A DNA stretch of 64,000 bases from Peristeroidobacter soli (GTDB taxonomy: Bacteria; Pseudomonadota; Gammaproteobacteria; Steroidobacterales; Steroidobacteraceae): positions 680,803 through 744,802 of the forward strand of contig NZ_RYEV01000004.1 in the NCBI RefSeq assembly GCF_004138485.1, read 5' to 3'. Positions 25,175-34,771 of the stretch are shown here, piece after piece. Each line of letters opens with the position of its first letter. Position 1 is the stretch's first letter. The position numbers and the translations under genes were made by a program. Below the pieces are notes generated by a model. It had not been told where the DNA came from, did no database searches, and worked only from the letters and a program-made list of their open reading frames with translations.

Positions 25175-26539
25175 TCAGAACAGCATTGACGCCGCTACGG
25201 AGTAAGTCGTGCCGGTTTGACCGCCGACATAGAAGCCGAACGTGCTGCTCACGGCGGATTTCTTGACGTCGATGATCTGCGCGTTCACACGCAACTTGCG
25301 CGTGTGCGCCGGGTAATAGTTCGCGCCAATGAGGTATTCGCGCGATTCGCCAAAGCCGGCATCGGTGTCGCCGAATACCCACGACGTCGCGCCATAGAGC
25401 TCCAGCTTCTGTTTGATCGGAAAGAACGCGCCCTGCACATAGAAGCCGTCATCGACGATCTTCCTGACCGGCACCGGGCCGTCGGCGACGAAGTGATCGA
25501 GCTGGCGCCGGTAATACTCTGCTTGCAGGAAGATGCCCCGGTACTTGATGCCCGCATCGATCGAGAGCGATTCCCAGTCGGCCTCCCGCACCGTGACGCC
25601 AGGCGCGAGCGATCCGGTTTCGAACAGCAGCAGGCTGTCCGCCAGCCTGACCTGAAAGTTCTCGGGCTTGGTGCTGTCGATTTCCTGACGATTCTCGCGG
25701 CTGCGGACATGCGAGAAGCCGAAGCGCGTCGCCAGGGTCTGGTGATATTCCCAGTCGCCGTACGAGCCCAGGGGACCGAACTCGTGCGTGGTCGGCATCC
25801 ACCACATGCCGTAGCCGGTGCCGATGTCACGACTGAGCTGGCTGGCGGTGATGCCGAGCTGGCTCAGATTGTTGGAGAGCGCGACGTGGTACCACAGCCC
25901 TGGCAGCACCTCGCCGTTGGCCCACAGCGTGCCGGTGAAGCTGCCGCGAAAGAATTCGTCGGCCATGACACGATCGTTCGCGAGCCACAGCGGATGCGAG
26001 CCCATCACTGAACGCGAGCCGCCCGGCGTGTTGATGCCGCCGTACAAATTGAACCATTTGTTGAATTGATAGCCCAGGAAGCCGTACAGCGTGGTCTGGT
26101 CCGTCGACATCACGGTCCAGACCGTGATCTGGTAACGAAACTTCGGCGTATAGAACCAGCCCTTCAAATGGATCATCGCGCGATGGAACTGGATGTCCCG
26201 TCGCGTATCGATGTCGTGCTCATTGCCCAGGTGATCGACGAAGCTCTGATCGGCCGGCCGTTGATCGATGTAGCGCACCAACGCATACGCGCTCAGCGCG
26301 ACCTGGCCGATGTCCTTGTTGTCGAACAGCACGATGCCTTGACCGGCCGTATCGAGCGCGCCCCAGATGGGTTTCTCGTCGGCCAGTCTCGGGTCGCCCT
26401 CGAAGAGCCGGGGTGTCGACGCGACCTCGGCATCCGACGCGGGCACGTCGGTCTCCTCGGCGATCGCGGTGCCAGCCAGGAGCAGCAAGGACCACATGGA
26501 CAAGTGCAGTATGCGAAACCATGGCGACGATGCGCTCAT
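25175..26539 (-). CDS. Porin, OprP/OprO-like
   Basis: This 454-residue protein has a signal peptide (ILHLSMWSLLLLAGTAIAEE) followed by about 16 amphipathic strands. It includes YQFNKWFNLYGGINTPGGSRS and WLANDRVMADEFFRGSFTG, which resemble the constriction loop of phosphate/pyrophosphate-selective porins, and ends with SVAASMLF (C-terminal Phe). It should form a trimeric outer-membrane channel; the solute is unknown. It lies in an operon between a periplasmic glutaminase (33 bp upstream) and the amidohydrolase (10 bp downstream), suggesting uptake of a substrate handled by both. Confidence 0.8.
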   Translation of the reverse strand: MSASSPWFRILHLSMWSLLLLAGTAIAEETDVPASDAEVASTPRLFEGDPRLADEKPIWGALDTAGQGIVLFDNKDIGQVALSAYALVRYIDQRPADQSFVDHLGNEHDIDTRRDIQFHRAMIHLKGWFYTPKFRYQITVWTVMSTDQTTLYGFLGYQFNKWFNLYGGINTPGGSRSVMGSHPLWLANDRVMADEFFRGSFTGTLWANGEVLPGLWYHVALSNNLSQLGITASQLSRDIGTGYGMWWMPTTHEFGPLGSYGDWEYHQTLATRFGFSHVRSRENRQEIDSTKPENFQVRLADSLLLFETGSLAPGVTVREADWESLSIDAGIKYRGIFLQAEYYRRQLDHFVADGPVPVRKIVDDGFYVQGAFFPIKQKLELYGATSWVFGDTDAGFGESREYLIGANYYPAHTRKLRVNAQIIDVKKSAVSSTFGFYVGGQTGTTYSVAASMLF

Positions 26540-26572
26540 GCTTCCCCTCGCTGTTTCCCGGCCGGCGTGATG

Positions 26573-27610
26573 TCACTGCTCGTTGGCAACCGTCGGTGCA
26601 TATGGATTGCCGTGGAGCGTGTTCGACACGTCAGTGATCGCCCGCTGGGCTCGCACGCTATTACCCGCTTCGTCCAGCGGCGGCGAGACGACTGCGATAC
26701 CGAACTTGCCCGGCGACACGGCGATGAGGCCGCCACCGACTCCGCTCTTCGCCGGCAGACCTGTGTGGAACAGCCATTTGCCCGAGTCGTCATAGAGTCC
26801 CGCGGTCGCCATCACGGCCAGCACTTCGGGCACATTCGACGACTTCATCACCTGCTTGCCGGTCACAGGATTCTTGCCTGCGTTGGCCAGCGTCGCCGCC
26901 ATCGTCGCCAGATCCTTGGCGTTGACGCTGATCGCGCACTGCTCGGTGTAGATGTCGACTGCCTGCGCCGGGTTGTCCTTGATGAAGCCGTAGGCATACA
27001 TCAACGAACCGATCGCCTGATTGCGCTGATTGGTCGCCGCTTCCGAATCGAACACTTCCTTGTTGACGCTGAGCGGACGGCCCGCGAACGCCGAATGAAA
27101 ATCCAGGATGCTGTTCCAGACCTCATCCCGGGTGCTGCCCTTGACCATGCTGGTCGCGGTGATCGCGCCCGGGTTCACCAGCGGATTGATCTCCGGCCCA
27201 CCCAACTCCTTCTCGGCGAACTCGACGGCGACGATGGAGTTGAAGCGCATGCCGGTGGCATCCACACCGATGCGCTTGGCGATCGCATCCGGGCCCTGCT
27301 CTTCCATGACCTTCGCCATGGTGAACACCTTCGAGATCGACTGGATCGACACCTCCGACTTCACATCGCCGGCGGTATAGATCTTGCCGCCGGTGGTGAC
27401 CAGCGCGATGCCATAGATCTTCGGATCGACGCGCGCCAGCGCCGGGATGTAATCGGCATTCTTGCCGTCCTTGGAGTCCTTGTACTTCGTGTACACGGCG
27501 TTCAGCGCCTGCTGGACCTGATCCGCCGATTGAATCTGCGCCAGCGCCGGCGACATCGCCAACACGCTCAGCAGCGACGCAAGCCCGAGGAAACCGCAGC
27601 GCGAGCTCAT
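26573..27610 (-). CDS. glsA: Periplasmic glutaminase A
   Basis: This 345-residue protein hydrolyses glutamine to glutamate and ammonia. The start is ATG 27610, with ribosome-binding site GGAGGTTGAG lying inside the end of the upstream porin gene. A signal peptide ending SPALAQ sends it to the periplasm, unlike most cytosolic GlsA of about 308 residues. The serine-dependent beta-lactamase-like fold is shown by SIQSISKVF with the catalytic Ser and Lys, MRFNSIVAVEF, GGPEINPLVNPGAIT, QRNQAIGSLMYAYGF and the KSGVGGGLIAVSPGKFGI segment. Its place between two porins suggests it works on imported glutamine or glutamyl compounds. Confidence 0.92.
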   Translation of the reverse strand: MSSRCGFLGLASLLSVLAMSPALAQIQSADQVQQALNAVYTKYKDSKDGKNADYIPALARVDPKIYGIALVTTGGKIYTAGDVKSEVSIQSISKVFTMAKVMEEQGPDAIAKRIGVDATGMRFNSIVAVEFAEKELGGPEINPLVNPGAITATSMVKGSTRDEVWNSILDFHSAFAGRPLSVNKEVFDSEAATNQRNQAIGSLMYAYGFIKDNPAQAVDIYTEQCAISVNAKDLATMAATLANAGKNPVTGKQVMKSSNVPEVLAVMATAGLYDDSGKWLFHTGLPAKSGVGGGLIAVSPGKFGIAVVSPPLDEAGNSVRAQRAITDVSNTLHGNPYAPTVANEQ

Positions 27611-27611
27611 C

Positions 27612-28802
27612 TCAACCTCCTCCAAAAGTGCGACTGAAGCTGTATTTGAATGAGAACTGCACGCGCAGATCGTCCGAAGTGAAGCCGTCGCGGAAGTTTT
27701 CCCGGCGCCCGTACTGGACCTCGGGCCCCCACATGAAATTCTTCACCGGCGTGAACAGCAGGTTCACGAGTGCGTAGTCGCCATGTTTGAACGCGTCGTC
27801 GGCCTGGCCGTCGGAGTTGTCGATGTCGACCATCGAGTAGCCCAGCGAGGTCGACATGTGATCGTTCCAGTTGATGTCGATGAAGGCGACGATGCCCAGC
27901 ACCGGCAACACCTCCCCGACGATGGGCCGGCTCGGATTGCTGAAGTTGTTACGAATGCCTACGTCCGCAGGCGCGTCGTTCATATAGTTCTGGATGCCCT
28001 CGCCATACACGGCCTGCAGACGCAGGGTACTGTTGCCGAGCTTGATGTTGGAGCTCAGGTTCACGCCCCAGCCGATGTCGTCGCCCGACAGATTGAATTG
28101 ATCCGCCAGCCGGTCCTCCCACTCGAGGTAACGCACGATGCCGGCGATCTCGACATAGCCCCACTCGCGGCCGAGTCGGAACTCGCCGGACAGATCGGGA
28201 TAGGGAAAATGCGGCGAGATGTTTTGCAGCTCGATGCGATCGGCGTAGTTGCCCTGGTCGGCCGACGCGCCCGGTCGTTCCAGCGCGAACGTGAGCCGCG
28301 TATCGCCTTGAATCGGCATCCAGCGCACCTGGACGTTGCGGAAGAACACCATGCCGTTGGGTCCCCAGTACTCGATCGAGTTGGGGAACACGTCGATGTC
28401 CATGAACGGGCTCCACGTCTGGCCGGCGCCGAAGTGACCCAGTTCGCCGTAGGCGTGACGCAAACGGAACGTCGTCTGACCGGCGTCGACACCGGTACCG
28501 AACAATTCGAACTCGAACGTGGTCTTCAGATCGCCGAGCCCGGTCGGGGTGCTGGTCTTGACGCCGAAGCGGCTCTGCCGCACGCCCGCGAACCAGTTTT
28601 CGTCCGAGCCGAATTGATCCTTGAAGGCCGGCAGCTTGGTCGGCCGCACCACATCGAACCAGTCGGGATCGTTCTGCTTGCTCTGATATCCCATATCGAG
28701 CATGGCGAAGCCGTAGACGTCCATGGTCGAGCCGCTGTCGTCCTGTGACATCGCTGCGGCCGAGCACAACAGACTCGAGATTCCGAGCAGCAACGTTCGC
28801 AT
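27612..28802 (-). CDS. DcaP-like outer-membrane porin
   Basis: This 396-residue protein starts at ATG 28802 with a signal peptide (TLLLGISSLLCSAAAMSQ). Strand pairs such as VYGFAMLDMGYQSK, QSRFGVKTSTPTGLGDLKTTFEFE, FRLRHAYGELGHFGAGQTWSPFMD and the final VQFSFKYSF are characteristic of DcaP-type trimeric porins, which take up dicarboxylates or small peptides. It is the first gene of the four-gene operon and its stop lies 1 base before the glutaminase start. Confidence 0.85.
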   Translation of the reverse strand: MRTLLLGISSLLCSAAAMSQDDSGSTMDVYGFAMLDMGYQSKQNDPDWFDVVRPTKLPAFKDQFGSDENWFAGVRQSRFGVKTSTPTGLGDLKTTFEFELFGTGVDAGQTTFRLRHAYGELGHFGAGQTWSPFMDIDVFPNSIEYWGPNGMVFFRNVQVRWMPIQGDTRLTFALERPGASADQGNYADRIELQNISPHFPYPDLSGEFRLGREWGYVEIAGIVRYLEWEDRLADQFNLSGDDIGWGVNLSSNIKLGNSTLRLQAVYGEGIQNYMNDAPADVGIRNNFSNPSRPIVGEVLPVLGIVAFIDINWNDHMSTSLGYSMVDIDNSDGQADDAFKHGDYALVNLLFTPVKNFMWGPEVQYGRRENFRDGFTSDDLRVQFSFKYSFSRTFGGG

Positions 28803-29007
28803 TATCCCGTCTCCCGCCAGCCCATAGCGCGTGCCAAGCACGCACAAGCTAGTCGGGTCTGCGAGATACCGACACTGTCTCGAGGTGAACGCCGAGCTGC
28901 CCTAAATCACAAGCTCAACGCATATCTGCGAGCCCCGAAGTGGCAAAGCCCAAATTCGATGCGCAAAGCGCGCGCTACGAACAGCGCGTAGCACGGAAGC
29001 CGCTCGG

Positions 29008-30030
29008 TCAGGGCTCGGGGTAGAGCCCGACGAAGTGATCCAGGATGCACGCGTGGTCTTCGAACAGTTGCGATTCCAGCGATGGCAACTGCGCGATCGG
29101 AATCCACTTCGCGAGCTTCGCATCGTCGGCGCCTTGCACATCGGGAAACTCCGCATCGCCAAGATCGAAATGAAACGCGTTGGTGATGATCCGGCCACGC
29201 GGCGAGCGCGCGGGATGATCGAAGACGGCGGAAGATTTCAGCGCCGCTCGCAATTGCCCAGGATGCGGCTTGTAGCCGGTCTCCTCCGCCAACTCGCGCA
29301 CCGCCGCGGGGTAGAAACGTTCCCAGGGCTCGACGAATCCACCGGGCAACGCCCACAAGCCATGACCGATGGTGCCGCCGCGCTTGATCAACAGGACATG
29401 CTGTCGAGTGGTCACCACCGCATCCGAGGTCAGAGAGAACGGCGCGGTGTACTTCTCACGATACGCAACGACCGCCCGATGCTCCGCCTGGCACTGACGA
29501 TAAGCAGGCAGCTGTGCCCACGCCTGGAGATAATCGCGCACGCCCGGCTCGACGTAGTTGCCGATCACGGTCAGCGCCGCCGAGATGTTCGGCGTCTCGA
29601 AGTACACGCGACGCAGGTCGCTGGCGCTGATGTCGACCTGCGGCTCGACTTCATGCACCGTCCAGCCCGGAAAAGCGTCGAGATAACTCGACGTGTGATC
29701 TTTCTTGAAGCCCACCAAAGTAACCTGAGCGCCGCGACCGGCAACGCGCTCCAGACCCTTGCGCACGGCGTCGCCCCAACGTTGATCGTCGAAGTAATCA
29801 CGGACCGGCAGGAACTCGACGCGTTGCCGCTGCTCCGGCGTCAGCACCGCCTCGAACTGCTGCTTGCGCTCCTCCCACGTGAAGGGATTGTGAGCATCCC
29901 GCGCCCGGAACGCCGAGCCGATGACGATGAGCACTTGAGGCGCGATGGCCAGCGCCTGCTGCAGCAACGTGCCATGCCCACGTTGCAGGATTTGAAACCG
30001 GCCAATGATGACGGCGATGTTCGAGGTCAT
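29008..30030 (-). CDS. nadM: Bifunctional NMN adenylyltransferase / Nudix hydrolase
   Basis: This 340-residue protein has two domains. Residues 1-180 are a nucleotidyltransferase with GRFQILQRGH (the GxFxxxHxGH-type ATP motif), IVIGSAFRARD and the ISASDLRR motif, as in NadM. Residues 200-340 are a Nudix domain whose box keeps the Gly, Glu, REL and AEETG residues (about 246-268) needed for catalysis, likely acting on ADP-ribose. NadM makes NAD+ from NMN and ATP; the Nudix half recycles ADP-ribose, the inducer of NrtR. It is the last gene of the NrtR-controlled NAD operon. Confidence 0.9.
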   Translation of the reverse strand: MTSNIAVIIGRFQILQRGHGTLLQQALAIAPQVLIVIGSAFRARDAHNPFTWEERKQQFEAVLTPEQRQRVEFLPVRDYFDDQRWGDAVRKGLERVAGRGAQVTLVGFKKDHTSSYLDAFPGWTVHEVEPQVDISASDLRRVYFETPNISAALTVIGNYVEPGVRDYLQAWAQLPAYRQCQAEHRAVVAYREKYTAPFSLTSDAVVTTRQHVLLIKRGGTIGHGLWALPGGFVEPWERFYPAAVRELAEETGYKPHPGQLRAALKSSAVFDHPARSPRGRIITNAFHFDLGDAEFPDVQGADDAKLAKWIPIAQLPSLESQLFEDHACILDHFVGLYPEP

Positions 30031-30095
30031 ATTACTTCTAGAGACAGGTTTTTTGTTTCCCCCTGCGGGGGAAACGGTCGGTTCAAGTTGCCAGA

Positions 30096-31802
30096 TCAGT
30101 ATTTCGCGGCGATGGGCATCTGGCGCCCACTGCCGAAGGCCCGCGACCGCACGCGCAGAATGGGCGGTGCCTGCCGACGTTTGTACTCGTTACGCGCGAT
30201 CATCTTCTTCACTCGTTCGATGAGCGCCTTGCCCGCGTCCGTCTTCGACGTCTCCCGCACGAACTTCATCGCCTCCTCGCCTTCCTTCTGCGACAGACGC
30301 GAGCCTTCGATGAGCGTCTTCAGGATCGGGTCCAGCACCTCGTACGGCGGCAGACTATCCGTATCCTTCTGACCCGGCGCCAGCTCGGCGGACGGCGGTT
30401 TGTCGATGATAGCCGTTGGAATGATCTCGCGGCCCGCCACTTCATTGTAATAGCGCGACAGCCCGAACACCTCGGTCTTGTATAGGTCGCCGATGACGCC
30501 GAGACCGCCATTGGTGTCGCCGTACAGCGTGCAGTAGCCCACCGAGATCTCGCTCTTGTTACCCGTGGTCAGCAGCAGGTGACCGAAGCGATTCGAAAAC
30601 TCCATCAGGATGGTGCCACGAATGCGGGCCTGCAGATTCTCCTTGGACAGTCCCACCAGAGGTTCGCCGAACACCGTGCCGAATTGACCCGCATATTGCC
30701 CGACCAGATCGCCGATGGAGTGCGTGTACAGCTCAATCCCCAGGTTCTGGCACAAACGCTGCGAGTCCGTGACGCTGCCGGTGCTCGAGTAATGCGAGGG
30801 CATCGTGATCGCGACGACATTCTTCGCGCCCAGCGCTTCCACGGCGATTGCCAACGTCAGCGCGGAATCGATGCCGCCGGAGCAGCCGACCACTGCCGTC
30901 GAGAATCCGCAGCGACGAGCATAGTCACGCAAGCCCAACACCAACTGCTCGCGATAGAACTCGTTGGTCGAGAGACCTTTGACATTGATCGCACCGAGTT
31001 CCTTGCCCTCGCGATCCAGAAACTTCGCGCGCGAATGCACTTGCAGGACCATGAGGTCGGGCTGAAAGCGGGCGCCCTCCATCACGACGCCGCGCGCGGG
31101 ATCGACGGCGAACGATGCGCCGTCGTAAATCACCTGGTCGTGGCCGCCAATCTGGTTGACATAGACCAGCGGCAGACCGTGACGCGCGCTCGCCTTGGAA
31201 AAGATGTCATGGCGCATTTCGCGCCGGCCGATGCTGGACGGGCTGGCGTTGATCGAAACAACCAGATCGGGCGCCGCGTCGGCCAGTCGTTTGAACGGAT
31301 TGACGACGTAGTCGCGCTCTTCGTCGTTCCAACCGTCCTCGCAGATCATGAAGCCGACGCGCACGTCTTCGATGTCCAGGATCTTCGCCACATCCGGGCC
31401 CGGCTCGAAATGCCGGCGCTCATCGAAGATGTTGTAGGTGGGCAGCAACTGCTTGTGATACTGAAGCAGCACCTCGCCGTTCTTCACCACCAGCAACGAA
31501 TTGAACAGCGGCTTGCCGATGCCCGTATTGGGCGTGGGCGCGCCGACGACCCAGTGCAGATCCGGCAGTTCTTTGCTGGTGGCGATCAGCGCTGCGACGC
31601 CCTTCGCCAGGCGGCGTTGAAAGTCGGGATCTTCGAGCAGGTCGGCCGGGTAGTAAGCCGTGAGCGACAGCTCGGGGAATGCAACCAACTGCGCGCCGGC
31701 CGCGTGCGCGCGCCGCGCGGCTGCAACGATCAGAGCCAGATTGCCGTCGATGTCGCCAATGGTGGGATTGATTTGAGCAAGCGCGATGGTCAGCGTGGGC
31801 AT
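30096..31802 (-). CDS. nadE: Glutamine-dependent NAD+ synthase
   Basis: This 568-residue two-domain enzyme amidates nicotinate adenine dinucleotide to NAD+. The N-terminal nitrilase-like glutaminase (1-280) shows Glu in AFPELSLTAYYP, Lys in YHKQLLPTYNIF and Cys in GFMICEDGWN. The C-terminal synthetase (290-545) has the ATP-pyrophosphatase P-loop GCSGGIDSALTLAIA, NKSEISVGY and DKPPSAELAPGQKD. The length is normal for the fused form. It lies 6 bp downstream of pncB. Confidence 0.95.
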   Translation of the reverse strand: MPTLTIALAQINPTIGDIDGNLALIVAAARRAHAAGAQLVAFPELSLTAYYPADLLEDPDFQRRLAKGVAALIATSKELPDLHWVVGAPTPNTGIGKPLFNSLLVVKNGEVLLQYHKQLLPTYNIFDERRHFEPGPDVAKILDIEDVRVGFMICEDGWNDEERDYVVNPFKRLADAAPDLVVSINASPSSIGRREMRHDIFSKASARHGLPLVYVNQIGGHDQVIYDGASFAVDPARGVVMEGARFQPDLMVLQVHSRAKFLDREGKELGAINVKGLSTNEFYREQLVLGLRDYARRCGFSTAVVGCSGGIDSALTLAIAVEALGAKNVVAITMPSHYSSTGSVTDSQRLCQNLGIELYTHSIGDLVGQYAGQFGTVFGEPLVGLSKENLQARIRGTILMEFSNRFGHLLLTTGNKSEISVGYCTLYGDTNGGLGVIGDLYKTEVFGLSRYYNEVAGREIIPTAIIDKPPSAELAPGQKDTDSLPPYEVLDPILKTLIEGSRLSQKEGEEAMKFVRETSKTDAGKALIERVKKMIARNEYKRRQAPPILRVRSRAFGSGRQMPIAAKY

Positions 31803-31807
31803 GATGT

Positions 31808-33079
31808 TCAGGCAGCCTGTTTGAAAACCTGGCGCAGATACGCCAGGAAGGTTTCATCGGTGCACAAGGTCTTGCCCGGCGTGTCGGACAGCTTCGCGAC
31901 CGGCTGACCGTTGCACTCGGTGAGCTTCATGACGATGTTCAAGGCAGGAACACCCATGTCATTGGAGAGATCCGTGCCGATGCCGAAACCACACTGCACG
32001 CGGTCGGAGAAGTGCTCATAGAGCCGCAGCGCCTTCGGGATGTTGAGGCTGTCGGAGAAGACCAGGCGCTTGGTGTGCGCATCCACTTTCAAGCGTTGAT
32101 AGTGAGCCAGCGCCTTTTCGCCCCAGATGACCGGATCGCCCGAGTCGTGACGCAAACCGTCGAACAGCTTGGCGAAGTACAGATCGAAATCGGAAATGAA
32201 CGCATCCATGCCGACCACGTCGGTGAGCGCCACGCCCAGATCGCCCCGATATTCCTGTACCCAGGCCTCCAGCGCTTCCTTCTGGAAATTCTTCAACTGC
32301 ACGCCCACGGCCTGGAAGGTTTGCAGATATTCATGAGCCATGGTGCCGATAGCGGCGATACCGTACTTCCTGGCCAGGTGAACATTCGAGGTGCCCTTGA
32401 AGTACTGCGGCACTTCGCGAGCCAGCGTCGCCACCATCTCCTCGTGCCAGTCGCGCGAGAAGCGGCGCCGCGTGCCGAAATCGAAAAACTCGAACGGGTG
32501 TCGGATCGTGTGCAACGCGCCGCCCTCCATGGGAGCGCTCGTGCCATTCGCGAACTTCAACACATTCGGCGCCGGCACCTCGGCAACCATGCTCTGAGTC
32601 CGAAAGTCACGCAGCATCAGAATCTTGTCCGCCAGCCGCCGGCGCCCCTCCGCCAGCACTTCGGGCGTGGTGAAGCGGCGGAAGTACAGCTCATTCACGA
32701 TCGACAGCACGAAGATCTCGAAGCCCATCACATGAATCTGCGGTCCGCGCGCCACGACCTCGAGCGTGTCGCCCTCGGTGCTGACCGAGATGTAGCGCCG
32801 CTGAAAGTGGAAGATGCGCAGGAAGTCGATGAAGTCGCTCTTGAAGTACGATTTGGTCGCGAGGTAAGCCAGCTCTTCTTCGCTATAAGTGAGCGTACAC
32901 AGATGATCGAGCTGCGCCTCGACGTCCGACTTCAAGGTCGCGAACGGATACTGAGGTGAGTTGCGACACACGAAGCTGTAGACCGCCTGATTCGCCGGAA
33001 ACCGATGCAACATCGGCGACAGCATGGTCAGCTTGTATAAGTCGGTGTCGAGCAGCGAGCGAATGATGGGTGTGAACAT
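31808..33079 (-). CDS. pncB: Nicotinate phosphoribosyltransferase
   Basis: This 423-residue enzyme of the Preiss-Handler salvage route converts nicotinate and PRPP to nicotinate mononucleotide. Landmarks are the N-terminal [12 protein letters not shown], the [11 protein letters not shown] region, the autophosphorylation-site motif [12 protein letters not shown] with the catalytic His, [23 protein letters not shown] and [12 protein letters not shown] in the phosphoribosyl site. The length and order of motifs match PncB of the enterobacterial type. It follows pncA by 18 bp and precedes nadE by 5 bp. Confidence 0.95.
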   Translation of the reverse strand: MFTPIIRSLLDTDLYKLTMLSPMLHRFPANQAVYSFVCRNSPQYPFATLKSDVEAQLDHLCTLTYSEEELAYLATKSYFKSDFIDFLRIFHFQRRYISVSTEGDTLEVVARGPQIHVMGFEIFVLSIVNELYFRRFTTPEVLAEGRRRLADKILMLRDFRTQSMVAEVPAPNVLKFANGTSAPMEGGALHTIRHPFEFFDFGTRRRFSRDWHEEMVATLAREVPQYFKGTSNVHLARKYGIAAIGTMAHEYLQTFQAVGVQLKNFQKEALEAWVQEYRGDLGVALTDVVGMDAFISDFDLYFAKLFDGLRHDSGDPVIWGEKALAHYQRLKVDAHTKRLVFSDSLNIPKALRLYEHFSDRVQCGFGIGTDLSNDMGVPALNIVMKLTECNGQPVAKLSDTPGKTLCTDETFLAYLRQVFKQAA

Positions 33080-33097
33080 GGGACGACTCGCCAGAGC

Positions 33098-33907
33098 TTA
33101 ATTCGTGGAGATTTCAGTCAACGCCTGAGTACTGGTCATCGCCCGGGCGCCGCGTGCCACGGCGCCGTCGATGAAGCCCCGTGCCTCGGCTTCAAACCCT
33201 GCGACGGGGCTCATGCAATCCGATAGCAATATCACACGTCGGATTTCCTCATCGCTGAACGCTTCGAACAGGTGTTCGAGCGTCGCCGCCACACAGTGGC
33301 TGGCCGCCTCGCCCGCCACCAGCAGCAACCCCGACCCGGGTCGGCACTGCTCGATCAGCTCGCGATTGGTCTGAGTGCGCGGATCGTCCGCCGACGGCAC
33401 TTCTGCACGCACGGCGCTGTATTGCTCCGTCAGCGGATTCTGGCCCTTCAGCACTTTGAACGCTCCGCGTTGAACCTGCGACTCCCATTCACCCACCGCC
33501 TCGAGCACCGCGCTCGGGATATTGTGTCCCCAGGCGCCGATCACACAGTGCACCGGCCAGACCATCAATTTATACCGTCCCTGCGCTTCCAGGGCTTGTA
33601 GATAAGTCAGGACCCGCGAACGCAACGAGGGCTCGATGGGGCTGTACTCGCCGGCCGCGAGCTGGGCATGGGTGATCTGAGTAAACGCGGCCACCGGCCC
33701 GCCATCGCCTCGACGCCAGAACGTCGGCCGTTCGATGGCCACGCTCGGGTGCGAATCCAGGGTCACGATGACTTCGCCCAGCTGGCGCCGGGTGGCGCGA
33801 ATGAAGCCAGCCAGACGCTCCATATCCCCGGCCGCCCCCGGCACGAACAATGATCCCCGCGGATCGCAGAAGTCGTTTTGGGGATCGATGATCAACAGCG
33901 TGTGCAT
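33098..33907 (-). CDS. pncA: Nicotinamidase (isochorismatase-fold)
   Basis: This 269-residue enzyme hydrolyses nicotinamide to nicotinate. The catalytic set is visible: Asp in LLIIDPQNDF near residue 8, a metal Asp/His in VTLDSHPSV, WPVHCVIG and the nucleophile Cys in EAASHCVAATLEHL near residue 206. It is longer than E. coli PncA (about 213 residues), with an insertion around residues 150-180, so a related isochorismatase activity is possible. It is the first gene of the NAD operon, directly downstream of the NrtR operator. Confidence 0.88.
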   Translation of the reverse strand: MHTLLIIDPQNDFCDPRGSLFVPGAAGDMERLAGFIRATRRQLGEVIVTLDSHPSVAIERPTFWRRGDGGPVAAFTQITHAQLAAGEYSPIEPSLRSRVLTYLQALEAQGRYKLMVWPVHCVIGAWGHNIPSAVLEAVGEWESQVQRGAFKVLKGQNPLTEQYSAVRAEVPSADDPRTQTNRELIEQCRPGSGLLLVAGEAASHCVAATLEHLFEAFSDEEIRRVILLSDCMSPVAGFEAEARGFIDGAVARGARAMTSTQALTEISTN

Positions 33908-33942
33908 GTGTCCTGCTCCAACCGATGCCGCATCCTAATCCT

Positions 33943-33964
33943 GTTAGTGCGTTTATGCACTAAC
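33943..33964. promoter_or_regulatory. NrtR operator between pncA and nrtR
   Basis: GTTAGTGC-GTTTAT-GCACTAAC is a perfect 8-bp inverted repeat, 36 bp upstream of pncA, in the divergent region with nrtR. It has the layout of published NrtR boxes. The repressor would block the NAD operon and be released by ADP-ribose. Confidence 0.85.
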
Positions 33965-34016
33965 TATTTACGAGTACCGGGGCCCCTTCACCAAGGACAG
34001 CCGCGGCCTGTGCTAT

Positions 34017-34039
34017 GTTAAAGCCTTGAACGCACTAAC
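34017..34039. promoter_or_regulatory. Possible second, weaker NrtR site over the nrtR start codon
   Basis: GTTAAAGC (34017-34024) and GCACTAAC (34032-34039) repeat the half-sites of the upstream operator with two mismatches in the left arm and a 7-bp spacer. The site spans the TTG start of nrtR, so it could serve autoregulation. Confidence 0.4.
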
Positions 34040-34697
34040 TGCGCAGCCCATCGTCACCGTGGACATCGTGCTCCTGACACTGCAGGAGAATGAACTGTGC
34101 GCGGCTCTGTTACAGCGAGCCCGCCCGCCCAACGAGGGAGAATGGACGCTGCCCGGTGGCTTCGTACACATCGATACCGATGAAGACGCGCTGGCCGCGG
34201 CCACGCGGATTCTGCGAACCAAAGCCGGCATCGACAGTCCTTATCTGGAGCAGTTGCAGACTTTTGCCAGCCGGCATCGCGACAGTCGCGGCTGGTCGGT
34301 CTCGATTGCCTATTACGCCCTGGTGCCCGCCGCCGCGGCCAGCGACGCACTCAAATGGCGGCCCGTCGATTCGATCCGCTCGCTGCCCTTCGATCATCGC
34401 GACATCCTGCGCGCGGCGGTGGAGCGGGTGCGATCCAAGACGGCCTACTCTTCCCTGCCCGTGCACTTGATGCCGCCGACCTTCACGCTGAGCGAATTGC
34501 AGAAAGTTTACGAAGCGCTGCTGAAAACCGATCTGGACAAGCGCGGCTTTCGTCGTCGCATCGAAGAACTGGACGTCGTCGAACCGGCACCGGCCCAGCC
34601 CACCACGCGCGGGGCACATCGTCCGGCGCAGTTGTATCGCCTGAAGCGCAAAGCTTCGAATACGGTCGCGATGGCCGAGCGCAATTTGTCGCGATAA
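34026..34697 (+). CDS. nrtR: NAD-biosynthesis repressor NrtR (Nudix-fold regulator)
   Basis: This 223-residue protein has an N-terminal Nudix-fold effector domain (residues 8-145) and a C-terminal winged helix (about 150-215, PPTFTLSELQKVYEALL, DKRGFRRRIEEL). The Nudix box is degenerate: after GGFVHID the catalytic RExxEE is replaced by RILRTK. The domain should therefore bind ADP-ribose without hydrolysis, as known for NrtR. The start is TTG 34026, because an upstream ATG is absent and it gives the usual short N-terminus. It is divergent from pncA-pncB-nadE-nadM, its predicted regulon. Confidence 0.92.
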   Translation: MNALTAQPIVTVDIVLLTLQENELCAALLQRARPPNEGEWTLPGGFVHIDTDEDALAAATRILRTKAGIDSPYLEQLQTFASRHRDSRGWSVSIAYYALVPAAAASDALKWRPVDSIRSLPFDHRDILRAAVERVRSKTAYSSLPVHLMPPTFTLSELQKVYEALLKTDLDKRGFRRRIEELDVVEPAPAQPTTRGAHRPAQLYRLKRKASNTVAMAERNLSR

Positions 34698-34771
34698 GCG
34701 CAACGTTCCGGCAGCAACAATCGGTGCGCTCCATGAGTTGACCTTGGAGTAACCGTTGCTGACTGAGAACG

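Noticed and set aside
28960-28990. GCTACG/CGTAGC inverted repeat after nadM
   Set aside because: Only 6 bp with no T-run; too weak to call a terminator.
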